A stretch of 64,000 nucleotides of DNA from Planococcus plakortidis (lineage in GTDB: Bacteria > Bacillota > Bacilli > Bacillales_A > Planococcaceae): positions 464,501 to 528,500 of the forward strand of contig NZ_CP016539.2 of NCBI RefSeq assembly GCF_001687605.2, written 5' to 3'. The notes under the pieces are model-generated. The model was not told the DNA's origin, searched no databases, and saw nothing but the letters and a program-made list of their open reading frames with translations. Below are positions 16,071-25,857 of this stretch, piece after piece (positions within the stretch are counted from its first letter, which is position 1; the number at the start of each line of letters is the position of its first letter). A program made the translations under genes and the position numbers.

Positions 16071-16395
16071 CAACTTGTTGGTAGCGGCAAGTCTATTCGA
16101 GAGCAGAGTGAGCAGAGAAGAGAACAGAAGAGTGTAAATCGAGGAATGAGACGAGTAGGCAGTGGCCTCTATTTAGAGAGTCAGCGGGTGGTGAAAGCTG
16201 ATTAGAAGCGCTGTGCGAATGGACTTATGAGAGCCAGCCGGAAAGCGGAAGCGAGTATGGCGGACGTATCCCTGCGTTAAAGGGGAAGGCTTAAGAAGCC
16301 TGTTTGAGTGAGTGCAAAATGCATTAATGCGTGGTGGTACCGCGGTTAAAACCGTCCCCGCAACCGGAATAGACCCCGGTTGCGGGGATTTTTGC
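16071..16395 (+). promoter_or_regulatory. tRNA-Trp-responsive T-box leader
   Basis: The leader has the T-box core TGGTGGTACCGCGG at 16332-16345, the stem I features AGAGAGTCAGCGGGTGGTG (AG bulge and distal loop) at about 16176-16194, and a specifier loop with TGG at 16220-16222 followed by A, reading as the tryptophan codon. A strong terminator follows the T-box. Uncharged tRNA-Trp pairing at both sites would favour the antiterminator and switch on trpD and the genes beyond. Stem II/III boundaries were not resolved by eye. Confidence 0.9.
16356..16394 (+). terminator. T-box-controlled terminator
   Basis: Arms CCCCGCAACCGG and CCGGTTGCGGGG with a T run (ATTTTTG) form the off-state hairpin; its 5' arm abuts the T-box core that would pair with the tRNA acceptor end. 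Confidence 0.9.
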
Positions 16396-16424
16396 ATTTA
16401 AAAACGAGACGAGGAGAGATTGAG

Positions 16425-17417
16425 ATGAGCAGAGCAGGAAATATGAATGAACATACAATGAAACAGCGAGCGCTGGAATTATTGGAAGGGCGCATGGACC
16501 GGCAGCAGATGAAAAATTTCTTGAATGAATTGCACGAAAAAGGCGAGACGGCCGATGAATTGGTCGGCATGGTCCTGGCGATGCGTGAGAAAGCAGTGAA
16601 GCTTCCTAAAGTGGCAGGCGAACTGGTGGACGTTTGCGGCACCGGCGGCGATAAATCCTTTAGCTTCAACATCAGTACATTGACGGCTTTTGTCTTGGCG
16701 GGATGCGGCATGAGCGTCGCGAAGCACGGCAACCGCAGCGTTTCCAGTAAAACCGGCAGTTCTGATTTATTGGAAGAGATCGGCATATCCACTCAATTGG
16801 CTATAGCGGAAATGCCGGCACTCGTCGAACAGACAGGCATCGCCTTCTTGTTCGCGCCGGCGATCCATCCGGCACTCGGTGGCTTGCGCGAAGTGCGCAA
16901 GGAAATCGGCACGCCGACCATCTTCAATTTGGTCGGGCCGCTAGCCAATCCTTTGCCGATCACCATCCAAATGAGCGGGGTCTACCGTCCGGATATGATG
17001 GAACCGATGGCGGATGCCTTGATGCGCCTCGGCAGAAAGCGTGGGGCGATTGTCCACGGGGCAGGTGGGCTGGATGAATTATCTCTTGCCGGAACCAACC
17101 AGTTGATCGTCTTTGACGAACAAGGCAAGCGCAGCATGACGGTCCATCCTCACGATGTCGGGCTTGAAACCGCACCGATTGAGGCGATTCGCGGAGGCGA
17201 TTCGAAGCGCAATGCCGAGATTTTCATGCAAGTAATCGGCGGGACGCCGAGCGCGTACTTGGACACGGTAGCGCTGAATGCGGGAACGGTGCTTTACGTG
17301 AGCGGCCGTGCTGCAAGCATTGCGGAAGGCGTGCATCAGGCAAGAAAATCAATCATTTCAGGCGAAACGGCGCGTGTGTATGAACTGCACCGCCTGGCAT
17401 CGGGGGTGCTCGTATGA
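16425..17417 (+). CDS. trpD: Anthranilate phosphoribosyltransferase
   Basis: TrpD transfers the phosphoribosyl group of PRPP to anthranilate, the second step of tryptophan synthesis. The 330-residue frame from ATG 16425 has the PRPP loop VCGTGGDKSFSFNIST and the KHGNRSVSSKTGSSD anthranilate/phosphate-binding segment. An ATG at 16380 lies inside the terminator hairpin and is rejected; GAGGAGAGATTGAG is the ribosome binding site. It is the first gene after the T-box. trpE and trpG, which normally precede it in Bacillus, are not in this operon or window, so anthranilate must be made by genes elsewhere. Confidence 0.95.
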   Translation: MSRAGNMNEHTMKQRALELLEGRMDRQQMKNFLNELHEKGETADELVGMVLAMREKAVKLPKVAGELVDVCGTGGDKSFSFNISTLTAFVLAGCGMSVAKHGNRSVSSKTGSSDLLEEIGISTQLAIAEMPALVEQTGIAFLFAPAIHPALGGLREVRKEIGTPTIFNLVGPLANPLPITIQMSGVYRPDMMEPMADALMRLGRKRGAIVHGAGGLDELSLAGTNQLIVFDEQGKRSMTVHPHDVGLETAPIEAIRGGDSKRNAEIFMQVIGGTPSAYLDTVALNAGTVLYVSGRAASIAEGVHQARKSIISGETARVYELHRLASGVLV

Positions 17418-18187
17418 CCATATTGGACAAAATCATGGAAACCAAACGGCAGGAAATCACTGCCTATGAAAAACATTATCCCAAAACCGAGCGATATCCG
17501 GACAAACCGAAGCTCATCGATACCTTGCGGAAAAGCCGCGGAGTCATTTCGGAGATCAAGCGCGCATCACCGTCAAAAGGCGCCATCCGCATGGAAGTGG
17601 ACGTCGTTGAACAGGCCCGCCAATACGAAGGGGCCGGTGCAGCCGCCATTTCCGTATTGACGGATGAGCAATATTTTAAAGGGTCCATCGACGATTTGAA
17701 GAAAGTGGCGCGCGCGGTTTCGGTTCCCGTGTTGTGCAAAGATTTCATGGTCAGCGAAATCCAAATCGAACGGGCGAAAGCGGCCGGGGCAACGATCATT
17801 CTATTGATCGTCGCAGCGCTTTCGAATGAAGAATTAGAACGGTTATTCCGCTATGCAGAGTCGCTCGGTTTGGAAATCCTGGTGGAAGTGCACGATGCAG
17901 CAGAGCTGAAAAAAGCTGTAGCGCTCGGCGCACAATTGATCGGCGTCAATAACCGCAATTTAAAAACCTTTGAAGTGTCATTGGAGCGGACGGCAGAACT
18001 GGCCGAGAAATTTGCGTTTGACAGCGGTTCGGTGCTGATCAGCGAAAGCGGCATGAATGATGCAGCAGATGCGCACCGCGCCTACGAACTCGGCGCACAA
18101 GGCGTACTGGTCGGGGAAGCGTTGATGCGTTCGGAAAATCCGGCAGCCTGGATTCGCCAGGCAACAGGACAGGAGGCAGCACAATGA
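17414..18187 (+). CDS. trpC: Indole-3-glycerol-phosphate synthase
   Basis: TrpC closes the indole ring from carboxyphenylamino-deoxyribulose phosphate. The 257-residue TIM barrel shows the conserved IKRASPSKG strand 1 motif, LCKDFMV with the catalytic lysine, and NNRNLKTF on a later strand, ending with ISESGM and GVLVGEALM at the phosphate site. The start overlaps trpD by 4 bp and the stop overlaps trpF by 4 bp. It is a stand-alone TrpC; the TrpC-TrpF fusion of enteric bacteria is absent, while the following TrpF is joined to TrpB instead. Confidence 0.96.
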   Translation: MTILDKIMETKRQEITAYEKHYPKTERYPDKPKLIDTLRKSRGVISEIKRASPSKGAIRMEVDVVEQARQYEGAGAAAISVLTDEQYFKGSIDDLKKVARAVSVPVLCKDFMVSEIQIERAKAAGATIILLIVAALSNEELERLFRYAESLGLEILVEVHDAAELKKAVALGAQLIGVNNRNLKTFEVSLERTAELAEKFAFDSGSVLISESGMNDAADAHRAYELGAQGVLVGEALMRSENPAAWIRQATGQEAAQ

Positions 18188-19992
18188 CGCATGTAAAGAT
18201 CTGTGGGTTGATGGAAGAACAGCACGTTAAAGCCGCATCGCAAGCGGATGCAATCGGCTTCGTCTTCGCCCCTAGCAAACGGCGTGTATCGATCGAACGG
18301 GCGCAGGAATTAGCGCGTCTCGCAACTAATGACATGCAGCGGATTGGCGTATTCGTCAACGCCTCCTACGAAGAAATCGATGAAGCCGTCAAGACGGTGC
18401 CGCTGACGATGGTGCAATTGCACGGCGATGAACCGGACGAGTTGATCCGGCGCATCGAAGTGCCGGTCATCCAAGCGTTCTCGATCCGTACGCCGGACGA
18501 TGTAGAAAAACTGAACAAATCGATTGCGGATTATATATTGGTCGATGCGCCAGGCACCGACTACCGGGGAGGCAGCGGGCATGTATTCGATTGGAGCCTT
18601 CTGGAAAATGTAGACTTGGATCATAGCCGCCTCATTTTAGCGGGTGGATTGAATAGAGACAACGTGCAAGCGGCCATCAGCCAAACCGCTCCGTTCATGG
18701 TCGATGTGTCGAGTGGCGTGGAAACCGATGGCCGAAAAGACGAAGCGAAAATCCAGCAATTCATACTACAGGCAAAGGGTGATTCGATGGAGAGAACGCA
18801 AGAAAAGACAATAGACCCGGTAGGATTTTTTGGTCGCTACGGCGGCCAGTTCGTTCCGGAAACTTTGATGAAAGCAGTCAAAGAACTCGAGGCCGCGTAT
18901 GAAGAAGCGAAGAATGACCCTGGATTCCAAGAGGAATATCAACATTATTTGAGTGAATACGTCGGCCGCGAGCAGCCGCTCACCTTCGCTGCCCGCATGA
19001 CGGAAGCGTGGGGCGGTCCTAAAATTTACTTGAAGCGTGAAGATTTGAATCATACGGGTGCCCATAAAGTGAACAACGCAATCGGCCAGGCGCTGCTCGC
19101 ACAGCGCATGGGCAAACGTAAAATCGTCGCTGAAACCGGAGCCGGCCAGCACGGCGTGGCAACAGCTACCATCTGTGCCTTGTTCGATTTGGACTGTGTC
19201 GTCTTCATGGGCGAAGAAGACATCAAACGCCAGCAGCTTAATGTGTTCCGCATGAAATTATTGGGCGCGCGCGTCGAGAGTGTGACAAAAGGCAGCGGCA
19301 CGCTCAAGGACGCAGTAAACGAAGCGCTGCGCTACTGGGTCACCAATGTCGAAGACACACATTATTTGATCGGATCGGCACTAGGGCCGCACCCGTTCCC
19401 GACGATGGTGCGTGATTTCCAGAGTGTGATCGGGCTCGAGACAAAGCGCCAGATTCTCGATAAGGAAGGGCGCCTGCCGGATGCGATCGTCGCATGTGTC
19501 GGCGGGGGATCCAACGCCATCGGCATGTTCCATCCGTTCGTAGGCGATGAAAAAGTCCGCTTGATCGGAGCTGAAGCAGCGGGCGAAGGGGTCGATACCG
19601 AACGCCATGCTGCCACTTTGACGAAAGGGTCGGAAGGCGTGCTGCACGGGGCGATGATGAAGATCTTGCAAGACGATGCCGGGCAAGTGCAGGAAGCACA
19701 TTCGATTTCGGCAGGCCTTGATTACCCGGGTATCGGGCCGGAACATGCGCACCTGGCGGATAGCGGCCGCGTCACTTATCAGGCCATCACGGATGATGAA
19801 GCGCTCGCATCGGTCATTGAAATGTCGCGCTTAGAGGGCATCATTCCGGCTTTGGAGTCTGCCCATGCGGTAGCGGAAGCGAAAAAACAAGCGCAGTCGA
19901 TGACAGCGGATGAATTGCTCGTCATTTGCGTGTCCGGCAGAGGCGATAAGGATATGGCGACATACGCCGAGAAATTGGAGGGGCTGTCATGA
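18184..19992 (+). CDS. trpFB: TrpF-TrpB in one frame: phosphoribosylanthranilate isomerase plus tryptophan synthase beta
   Basis: One uninterrupted 602-codon frame encodes TrpF (residues 1-201) followed directly by TrpB (about 202-602). TrpF has the catalytic cysteine in KICGL (C7) and aspartate in MVDVSSG. TrpB shows the PLP lysine in HTGAHKVNN (residue 295 of the whole frame), the GGGSNAIG phosphate loop and the C-terminal CVSGRGDKD. No stop separates them. An internal ATG at 18787, preceded by AAAGGGTG seven bases upstream, would start a normal 401-residue TrpB (MERTQEKT). The locus may therefore yield a bifunctional fusion, a free TrpB by internal initiation, or both. It overlaps trpC and trpA by 4 bp each. 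Confidence 0.9.
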   Translation: MTHVKICGLMEEQHVKAASQADAIGFVFAPSKRRVSIERAQELARLATNDMQRIGVFVNASYEEIDEAVKTVPLTMVQLHGDEPDELIRRIEVPVIQAFSIRTPDDVEKLNKSIADYILVDAPGTDYRGGSGHVFDWSLLENVDLDHSRLILAGGLNRDNVQAAISQTAPFMVDVSSGVETDGRKDEAKIQQFILQAKGDSMERTQEKTIDPVGFFGRYGGQFVPETLMKAVKELEAAYEEAKNDPGFQEEYQHYLSEYVGREQPLTFAARMTEAWGGPKIYLKREDLNHTGAHKVNNAIGQALLAQRMGKRKIVAETGAGQHGVATATICALFDLDCVVFMGEEDIKRQQLNVFRMKLLGARVESVTKGSGTLKDAVNEALRYWVTNVEDTHYLIGSALGPHPFPTMVRDFQSVIGLETKRQILDKEGRLPDAIVACVGGGSNAIGMFHPFVGDEKVRLIGAEAAGEGVDTERHAATLTKGSEGVLHGAMMKILQDDAGQVQEAHSISAGLDYPGIGPEHAHLADSGRVTYQAITDDEALASVIEMSRLEGIIPALESAHAVAEAKKQAQSMTADELLVICVSGRGDKDMATYAEKLEGLS

Positions 19993-20759
19993 AACGATTA
20001 GCAGAACTGAAACGAGCAGGGCATAAAGCTTTTGTCGCCTATATCATGGCAGGCGACGGCGGCATTGAAAAACTGGGTGAACAGATCCAATATCTGCAAG
20101 AGCGCGGAGTGACGGCGATTGAAGTCGGGATTCCGTTTTCGGATCCGGTCGCTGACGGGCCGACGATCGAAGCGGCAGGAAACCGGGCGCTTGATGAAGG
20201 CATTACTTTGGAAAAAGTGCTCGATGCGATGCAGCGCTTCGATTTCGAAGTGAAAGTGCCGCTCATCATCATGACCTATTTGAATCCGGTCATCCGTTTC
20301 GGGGCTGAACGTTTTACACAGGAAGCGAAAAAGGCGGGGGCATCCGGCGTCATCATCCCGGATTTGCCGTTCGAGCACCGGCAATTGATCGAGCCGTTCG
20401 CGAAACAACAGGAACTTGCGCTGATCCAGCTCGTCACATTGACGACGATCGACAGCCGCTTGGAAGAGATTTTGAAAGAAGCTCAAGGTTTCGTCTATGC
20501 GGTCACCGTGACCGGCATTACGGGAAGCCGTGACGAATTGGCGGAAGAAGTCGGCGCCTTCACGCGCAAGGTGAGGGAATTGAGCCCGGTGCCAGTCTAT
20601 GCGGGATTTGGGATCTCGAAAGAAAGCCACGTCGATATGTTGCGTGACGATGTCGATGGATTCATTGTCGGCAGCGCGATCGTCCAGGCGTTCCATGAAG
20701 GCCGGATTGAAGGTGTCGAACCCTTGATCGATGCAGTGACCGCCCCTCATTCGGTATAA
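19989..20759 (+). CDS. trpA: Tryptophan synthase alpha chain
   Basis: TrpA cleaves indole-3-glycerol phosphate and channels indole to TrpB. The 256-residue TIM barrel has the catalytic glutamate E45 in [10 protein letters not shown] and aspartate D56 in [10 protein letters not shown], the DLPFEH loop and the C-terminal phosphate-binding GFGIS and GSAIV segments. It overlaps the end of the trpF-trpB frame by 4 bp, so translation is coupled and the alpha and beta chains should be made in balance even if beta is part of a fusion. It is the last biosynthetic gene; a DNA repair gene follows after 20 bp. Confidence 0.96.
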   Translation: MKRLAELKRAGHKAFVAYIMAGDGGIEKLGEQIQYLQERGVTAIEVGIPFSDPVADGPTIEAAGNRALDEGITLEKVLDAMQRFDFEVKVPLIIMTYLNPVIRFGAERFTQEAKKAGASGVIIPDLPFEHRQLIEPFAKQQELALIQLVTLTTIDSRLEEILKEAQGFVYAVTVTGITGSRDELAEEVGAFTRKVRELSPVPVYAGFGISKESHVDMLRDDVDGFIVGSAIVQAFHEGRIEGVEPLIDAVTAPHSV

Positions 20760-20779
20760 TGCCGAAAGGAGGGATCAAC

Positions 20780-21373
20780 ATGTTCGAGCCAATGGATGAT
20801 AAGTTTTTTGAAGCCCCGACGCTTGAGTTGTCGCGGGATTTACTTGGGAAAATACTGGTCCATGAACTCCCGGGCGGCATCGTCGCTGGGAGGATCGTCG
20901 AGACTGAAGCCTATATGGGGGCGGAAGACCGGGCTGCACATAGCTTCGGCAACCGCCGCACGAAACGCACTGAAGTGATGTTTGGCAGATCCGGACTTGT
21001 TTATACGTACCAAATGCATACCCATACGCTGGTGAATGTTGTCAGCGGACCGGAAGAAACGCCGCGCGCCATCTTGATTCGTGCGGTCGAACCGGTCGAA
21101 GGCGTCGAATTTATGGCGGAGCGCAGAGGGCAGCACATGCCGATGAAGCAATGGACGAGCGGGCCCGGCAAGCTGACGAAAGCGATGGGCATCACAATGG
21201 ACTATAATGGCCATCACTTCACTGAGCGGCCGCTTTATATTGCTGAGGGCGACGCAGTGCACGCTGTGTCGACAGGGCCGCGCGTCGGCATCGGGAATTC
21301 ACAGGAAGCGGTCCATTATCCATACCGTTTCTGGGAATCAGACAATCCGTTCGTCTCGAAATTCCGCCCGTAA
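20780..21373 (+). CDS. 3-methyladenine DNA glycosylase (AAG/MPG family)
   Basis: This 197-residue enzyme removes alkylated purines such as 3-methyladenine from DNA. The AAG family pattern is clear: SRDLLGK near residue 19, VETEAYMGAEDRAAHSFGN with the catalytic glutamate, the YTYQMHTHTLVNVV strand, and GPGKLTKAMGI. The start at 20780 has AAAGGAGGG six bases upstream; an earlier ATG overlapping the trpA stop has no ribosome binding site of its own and is rejected. The gene lies 20 bp after trpA on the same strand and may be co-transcribed with it, though it has no functional link to tryptophan. Confidence 0.92.
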   Translation: MFEPMDDKFFEAPTLELSRDLLGKILVHELPGGIVAGRIVETEAYMGAEDRAAHSFGNRRTKRTEVMFGRSGLVYTYQMHTHTLVNVVSGPEETPRAILIRAVEPVEGVEFMAERRGQHMPMKQWTSGPGKLTKAMGITMDYNGHHFTERPLYIAEGDAVHAVSTGPRVGIGNSQEAVHYPYRFWESDNPFVSKFRP

Positions 21374-21443
21374 TCCGGATGTTTAAGCTTTCCAATTCGT
21401 GGAATACTGAGAGGGAGCACATAAACAGAAGGAGTGAAGGAAA

Positions 21444-21962
21444 ATGGCAAAAATTGCAACGTTAATTACAGATATGTTCGAAGACGTGGAGTATACAGAA
21501 CCGGCAAAAGCGTTTAACGAAGCGGGCCATGAACTGATCAATATCGAAAAGGAAGCGGGCAAGAAAGTGACCGGCAAGCAAGGCGAAGCCGTCGTCACGA
21601 TCGATAAAGGCATCGATGACGTAAACCCGGATGACTTCGATGCGCTGCTATTGCCGGGCGGGTTCTCGCCGGACCAATTGCGCGCAGATGATCGTTTCGT
21701 GACATTCACGAAAGCATTCATGGATTCGAAAAAACCGGTTTTCGCAATCTGCCACGGGCCGCAGCTATTGATTACGGCGAAAGCTTTGGAAGGCCGCAAA
21801 GCGACAGGATTCAAATCGATCCAAGTTGATATGGAATACGCTGGCGCAACTGTGGTGGACGAAGAAGTGGCTGTTTGCCAAGATCAATTGGTAACAAGCC
21901 GCCAGCCGGATGATATCCCGGCATTCAACCGCGAGTCACTGAAATTGCTTGAAAACAAATAA
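21444..21962 (+). CDS. PfpI/DJ-1 family protein (protease or deglycase-like)
   Basis: This 172-residue protein belongs to the DJ-1/PfpI superfamily, type 1 glutamine amidotransferase-like fold. The nucleophile elbow AICHGPQLL places the reactive cysteine at residue 103 followed by histidine 104, and a glutamate early in the sequence (E14 in MFEDVEYTEP) could complete the site. Members similar in length, such as YraA and YhbO, are described as stress-induced general stress proteins, with protease or protein deglycase activity debated. It has an AAGGAG ribosome binding site and its own terminator at 21974. Confidence 0.88.
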   Translation: MAKIATLITDMFEDVEYTEPAKAFNEAGHELINIEKEAGKKVTGKQGEAVVTIDKGIDDVNPDDFDALLLPGGFSPDQLRADDRFVTFTKAFMDSKKPVFAICHGPQLLITAKALEGRKATGFKSIQVDMEYAGATVVDEEVAVCQDQLVTSRQPDDIPAFNRESLKLLENK

Positions 21963-21973
21963 GGAACTATCCA

Positions 21974-22003
21974 AACCGCTCCCGTCATTGGGGGCGGTTT
22001 TTT
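21974..22003 (+). terminator. Rho-independent terminator
   Basis: Arms AACCGCTCCC and GGGGGCGGTT around GTCATT followed by a T run, after the PfpI-family gene. Confidence 0.9.
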
Positions 22004-22038
22004 CGTGATGAAAATTATTAGGGAATCGAAATGCCCTC

Positions 22039-22067
22039 TTGCACACATAAGTGATTGCTTATATAAT
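22039..22067 (+). promoter_or_regulatory. arsR-arsB promoter with ArsR-type operator
   Basis: TTGCAC (22039-22044), 17 bp and TATAAT (22062-22067). The spacer holds the palindrome ATAAGTGATTGCTTAT (22047-22062), arms ATAAG and CTTAT, so a bound repressor would cover the promoter. This is the expected autoregulatory arrangement for ArsR. Confidence 0.75.
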
Positions 22068-22096
22068 AAACCCATTGCCAAAAAGAGGTGACTGAA

Positions 22097-22426
22097 ATGG
22101 ACTATAAACAAATGGAACAGAGCTTGAAAGCGCTAAGTGACGAAACACGCATGCTGATCTTGAAATACTTATCAAAAGAAGCGTTGTGCATCTGCGAGTT
22201 CACGGAGCTGCTTGATATGTCGCAGCCGGCCATCAGCCAGCATATGCGCAAACTCAAGCAGGCGGGGTGGATCTGTGAAGAAAAGCGCGGGCGCTGGACG
22301 ATCTGGTCGCTCAATGAACGGCATGGGCTTTTTGGGGTGCTGACAACATTGCTTGCGATATTGCCGGAACCTGAACGCACGGTAGAAACGCTCATAGCGG
22401 AAGGCAAGAAAGTGGATTGCAATTAA
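22097..22426 (+). CDS. arsR: ArsR-family transcriptional repressor
   Basis: This 109-residue winged-helix repressor has the ArsR metalloregulatory helix with cysteines C31 and C33 in ALCICEF, the trivalent arsenic/antimony sensing motif, next to the recognition helix MSQPAISQHMRKLKQAG. I start it at ATG 22097, 5 bases after AGAGGTG; an upstream GTG in frame is part of that binding site. It precedes arsB by 15 bp and should repress the operon from the palindrome within its promoter until arsenite or antimonite binds. Confidence 0.92.
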   Translation: MDYKQMEQSLKALSDETRMLILKYLSKEALCICEFTELLDMSQPAISQHMRKLKQAGWICEEKRGRWTIWSLNERHGLFGVLTTLLAILPEPERTVETLIAEGKKVDCN

Positions 22427-22441
22427 GGAGTTGGAAGTGAA

Positions 22442-23737
22442 ATGGATGTTTGGTTAGCGATAATTATTTTTCTGGTGACATTGCTATTTGTCATCTGGCA
22501 GCCGCGCGGCTTATCGATCGGCTGGTCGGCGATTGCGGGGGCCGTGGTCGCCTTGGTGTTCGGCGTCGTCGATTTCGGCGATGTGTGGGATGTGACGGGG
22601 ATTGTATGGAATGCGACATTGACCTTTGTTGCCTTGATCATCATTTCCTTGATTTTGGACGAAATAGGCTTTTTCGAATGGGCCGCCTTACATATGGCGC
22701 GTTTTGCCAAAGGCAGCGGCTTGCGCATGTTCTTCCTCGTTACGCTTCTTGGGGCGTTTGTCGCGGCACTTTTTGCCAATGACGGCGCGGCGCTAATTCT
22801 GACGCCGATCGTTCTGGCGATGGTGAGGGCGTTGAAATTCCGCGATACGATGATTTTGCCGTTTATCATGGCATCCGGCTTTATTGCCGATACGGCTTCC
22901 CTGCCGTTTGTCATCAGTAACTTGGTCAATATCGTCTCGGCGGATTTCTTCGGCATCGGCTTTACGGAGTACGCCTTGCATATGGTTGTTCCGAACTTGT
23001 TCAGTATCGTGGCGAGCATGCTTGTCCTGTATCTGTTCTTTAAGAAAGATATTCCGGGCCGTTTCGATCCGGGCGTGTTGAAAAAACCGGATACCGCGAT
23101 CAAAGATATCCGTATTTTCCGCCTGTCTTGGGTCGTTCTTGCGATCTTGCTGATCGGCTACTTCATGAGCGAATCGCTGGAGATTCCGGTTTCCTTGATC
23201 GCCGGCTCCATCGCGATCATTTTCCTGGCGATTGCGCGCAACAGCAAGCACGTCGAAACGATGACGGTGCTAAAAGGCGCACCGTGGGCGATCGTTTTCT
23301 TCTCGATCGGCATGTACGTCGTTGTCTACGGTTTGCGCAATGTCGGCTTGACCTCGGTTCTTGCCCAGGCGATCGAATGGACAGCGGGGCATGGCCTCTA
23401 TGCGGCGACGGTCGGCATGGGCTTTATCGCAGCGATCCTATCATCCGGCATGAACAATATGCCGACGGTGATGATCAATGCTTTGGCCATCGCCGAGGCG
23501 AATACGAACGGCGTCATGCGCGACGCCTTGATTTATGCCAATGTCATCGGATCCGACCTCGGCCCGAAAATCACGCCGATCGGTTCGCTTGCGACACTTT
23601 TATGGCTGCATGTCTTGAAGACGAAAGGTGTCGAAATCAGCTGGGGCTATTATTTCAAAGTCGGCATCATCCTTACCGTCCCGACTTTGTTCATCACTTT
23701 GACCGGGCTGTATCTATGGTTAACGGTATTGAATTGA
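22442..23737 (+). CDS. arsB: Arsenical efflux membrane protein ArsB
   Basis: This 431-residue integral-membrane protein exports arsenite and antimonite. It has about 10-12 hydrophobic helices and the ArsB signatures, including [18 protein letters not shown] (about residues 112-129), [24 protein letters not shown] split between helices, and [18 protein letters not shown] in the second half. With arsR it makes a two-gene operon; no arsC reductase, arsA or ACR3 is in the window, so arsenate resistance would need genes elsewhere. A strong terminator follows. Confidence 0.94.
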   Translation: MDVWLAIIIFLVTLLFVIWQPRGLSIGWSAIAGAVVALVFGVVDFGDVWDVTGIVWNATLTFVALIIISLILDEIGFFEWAALHMARFAKGSGLRMFFLVTLLGAFVAALFANDGAALILTPIVLAMVRALKFRDTMILPFIMASGFIADTASLPFVISNLVNIVSADFFGIGFTEYALHMVVPNLFSIVASMLVLYLFFKKDIPGRFDPGVLKKPDTAIKDIRIFRLSWVVLAILLIGYFMSESLEIPVSLIAGSIAIIFLAIARNSKHVETMTVLKGAPWAIVFFSIGMYVVVYGLRNVGLTSVLAQAIEWTAGHGLYAATVGMGFIAAILSSGMNNMPTVMINALAIAEANTNGVMRDALIYANVIGSDLGPKITPIGSLATLLWLHVLKTKGVEISWGYYFKVGIILTVPTLFITLTGLYLWLTVLN

Positions 23738-23748
23738 TCCGCACAATG

Positions 23749-23789
23749 AAAAATGCCCGCCATTCACATTTGAATGGCGGGCATTTTTT
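23749..23789. terminator. Bidirectional Rho-independent terminator
   Basis: Arms AAAATGCCCGCCATTCA and TGAATGGCGGGCATTTTTT close arsB and also serve the convergent acetyltransferase gene. Confidence 0.93.
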
Positions 23790-23798
23790 GAAGTTGGC

Positions 23799-24605
23799 TT
23801 AATCCAAAAATTTGGCTAAATAGATTTCGTCGTGCTCTTTGCCGTCGATGATGAGTGACCGGTGGCGGGTGCCTTCGGCTTCGAAGCCGGCTTTTTCATA
23901 CAGTTTGCGGGCACGCTCATTGTCTTCGATGACGGTCAACTCCAGGCGTGTGATGCCTTTTTGCTTGGCCCAGTCTTCCGCTTTTTCAAGAAGGGATTTG
24001 GCGATGCCTTTGCCCTGTGCTTCCTTCAGAAGGCCGAGGACCAATGCAGCCCGGTGTTGTGCCCGTTTGGCTTCATTGCCGATGACCATCAAATAGCCGA
24101 CGTGCTGGCCGTTCAAGATGGCGATGATGATCGCGGAATGGCCGCTTTGCTTCCACTCGATGATCTGTTTGCGGACGCGTTGCGTAGAAAGCGAGCGTTC
24201 GTCCTTGCCGTAAAGCATGAAATTGGATTCCGCTTCCACGGCTTTTTGGAGCAAGGCCAGCGACCGCGCATCCCCGTGTTCGGCGGTGCGGATCAACAAT
24301 ATGTCCTTATCTTCTTCGTCTGTGCCGGCGGCCGTGTTCTTGGCATCCGCTTTTTCAAAGACGACGTAGCGGTCGGGCTCGACTTCTGTCACGCGATAGC
24401 CCGCGTCCATCCAGGCATGGAAATGTTTTGCGGGGGGTTTCGATTTTTTCCACCAGCTTTTGTTCAAATAAGCGGCATTGGGCAAGTTCTGCCCCATGAT
24501 CTGCTCAATTTCCGAAAAAGTCAAACGGATACTGGGATTTGTCGCGGCTTGAAAATAATGGGACAAGGGGATGTATTTCTTTTCCAATAATATAGTCACT
24601 GGCAC
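23799..24605 (-). CDS. DUF7662-like N-terminal domain fused to a GNAT acetyltransferase
   Basis: This 268-residue protein has two parts. Residues 1-85 resemble a small domain (YIPLSHYFQ, then LTFSEIEQIMGQNLP and SWWKKSKPPAKH) that I associate with DUF7662, often found alone or with GNATs. Residues about 100-268 form a GNAT domain with the acetyl-CoA loop GKGIAKSLLEKAEDWAK and the following ELTVIEDNERARKLYEKAGF block. The domain pair suggests a substrate-recruiting module joined to an acetyltransferase, but the target is unknown. It is convergent with arsB. Confidence 0.7.
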   Translation of the reverse strand: MPVTILLEKKYIPLSHYFQAATNPSIRLTFSEIEQIMGQNLPNAAYLNKSWWKKSKPPAKHFHAWMDAGYRVTEVEPDRYVVFEKADAKNTAAGTDEEDKDILLIRTAEHGDARSLALLQKAVEAESNFMLYGKDERSLSTQRVRKQIIEWKQSGHSAIIIAILNGQHVGYLMVIGNEAKRAQHRAALVLGLLKEAQGKGIAKSLLEKAEDWAKQKGITRLELTVIEDNERARKLYEKAGFEAEGTRHRSLIIDGKEHDEIYLAKFLD

Positions 24606-24826
24606 CTCTTCCTTCCAAAATCATAGGATTAGTTAGTAATATAATACCATTCAACTATGCTAAAGTACACACTTAACTTTAAAAATACTGATAATTCTAA
24701 AAACATTTCCGTATTTAGTTGGTCTGAAGCTGGAGAACACTAGGTTTTCTGTCGCAGATTTTTTCTGAAGAGGCGATTTGTGATAGAATAATCTCAGAAA
24801 CTACTCAAGCCAGGAGGCCATTATTC

Positions 24827-25753
24827 ATGTCAAAAGTTTTTGTATTAGGTCATAAAAATCCGGACACCGATTCGATTTGTTCAGCGATCGCTTATACCCA
24901 TTTGAAAAAAGAGCTCGGAATGGATGCTGAAGCCATTCGCCTCGGGGAAGCGAACAATGAGACGCTGTTTGCGCTCGATCATTTCAAATCCCCGACCCCC
25001 CGCTTGGTGACACGCGCTTCAGACGAAGTGAAGCAAGTCATCCTTGTCGACCACAACGAGCGCCAGCAGAGCATCGATGATATCAATGACGTGCAAGTGA
25101 TCGAAGTGATCGACCATCACCGGATCGCTAATTTCGAAACGGCCGATCCGCTTTATTTCCGTGCTGAGCCTGTCGGATGCACAGCGACGATCCTTTTGAA
25201 ACTCTATAAAGAACATGCAGTCGACGTGCCGGCTGATATTGCCGGGTTGATGCTTTCTGCGATCATTTCGGATTCCTTGCTGTTCAAATCCCCGACATGT
25301 ACGGAACAGGACATGCAAGCGGCGAAAGAACTGGCTAGCATCGCCGGCGTCGATCCCAATGTTTATGGCCTTGCCATGTTGAAAGCGGGTGCCGATTTGA
25401 GCAACAAAACGCTGGAAGATTTGATTTCGCTCGATTCCAAGGAATTCGAGGCGGGCGAGCACCGCTTTGAAGTGGCGCAAGTCAATGCCATCGATGTATC
25501 GGAAGTGCTGGCGCGCCAAGCGGAATTGGAAGTGTTGATTGGCAGCACGGTCGCTGCGAAAGGCTTGGACCTGTTTGTGTTCGCTGTTACGGATATCCTG
25601 AATAACAACTCGGAAGCGATTGTCCTCGGCCGCCGTGCAGACATTATCGAATCTGCTTTCCAATCAAGCGTCGTCAACAACCGGGTAATCCTGCCGGGCG
25701 TCGTCTCGAGAAAAAAACAAATCGTTCCGGTCATTACCGAAGCCTTAAGCTGA
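24827..25753 (+). CDS. ppaC: Manganese-dependent inorganic pyrophosphatase
   Basis: This 308-residue family II pyrophosphatase hydrolyses pyrophosphate to phosphate using Mn2+ and drives biosynthetic reactions. The DHH-type metal ligands are seen in [13 protein letters not shown] (residues 7-19) and [13 protein letters not shown], and the C-terminal DHHA2 domain ends with the substrate-binding SRKKQIVP. No CBS or DRTGG insert is present. An AGGAGGCC ribosome binding site precedes the ATG. A TGATAGAAT extended -10 element lies at about 24782-24790. It is probably monocistronic, ending at a hairpin. Confidence 0.96.
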   Translation: MSKVFVLGHKNPDTDSICSAIAYTHLKKELGMDAEAIRLGEANNETLFALDHFKSPTPRLVTRASDEVKQVILVDHNERQQSIDDINDVQVIEVIDHHRIANFETADPLYFRAEPVGCTATILLKLYKEHAVDVPADIAGLMLSAIISDSLLFKSPTCTEQDMQAAKELASIAGVDPNVYGLAMLKAGADLSNKTLEDLISLDSKEFEAGEHRFEVAQVNAIDVSEVLARQAELEVLIGSTVAAKGLDLFVFAVTDILNNNSEAIVLGRRADIIESAFQSSVVNNRVILPGVVSRKKQIVPVITEALS

Positions 25754-25755
25754 TT

Positions 25756-25779
25756 CCCTTATAGGGAGTCAGTTTTTTT
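25756..25779 (+). terminator. Rho-independent terminator of ppaC
   Basis: CTGA-TTCCC and GGGAG-TCAG arms around TTATA followed by seven T. Confidence 0.75.
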
Positions 25780-25808
25780 GTGCTGGAAATTTTCTTCAAG
25801 CAAAAAAA

Positions 25809-25837
25809 TTGTGGCGTATCGAGGTCATTGCTATAGT
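25809..25837 (+). promoter_or_regulatory. Sigma-A promoter of the FrnE-like gene
   Basis: TTGTGG (25809-25814), 17-bp spacer and TATAGT (25832-25837), upstream of the ATG at 25858. Confidence 0.6.
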
Positions 25838-25857
25838 AAGTGGCGAGGTGAATAGAT

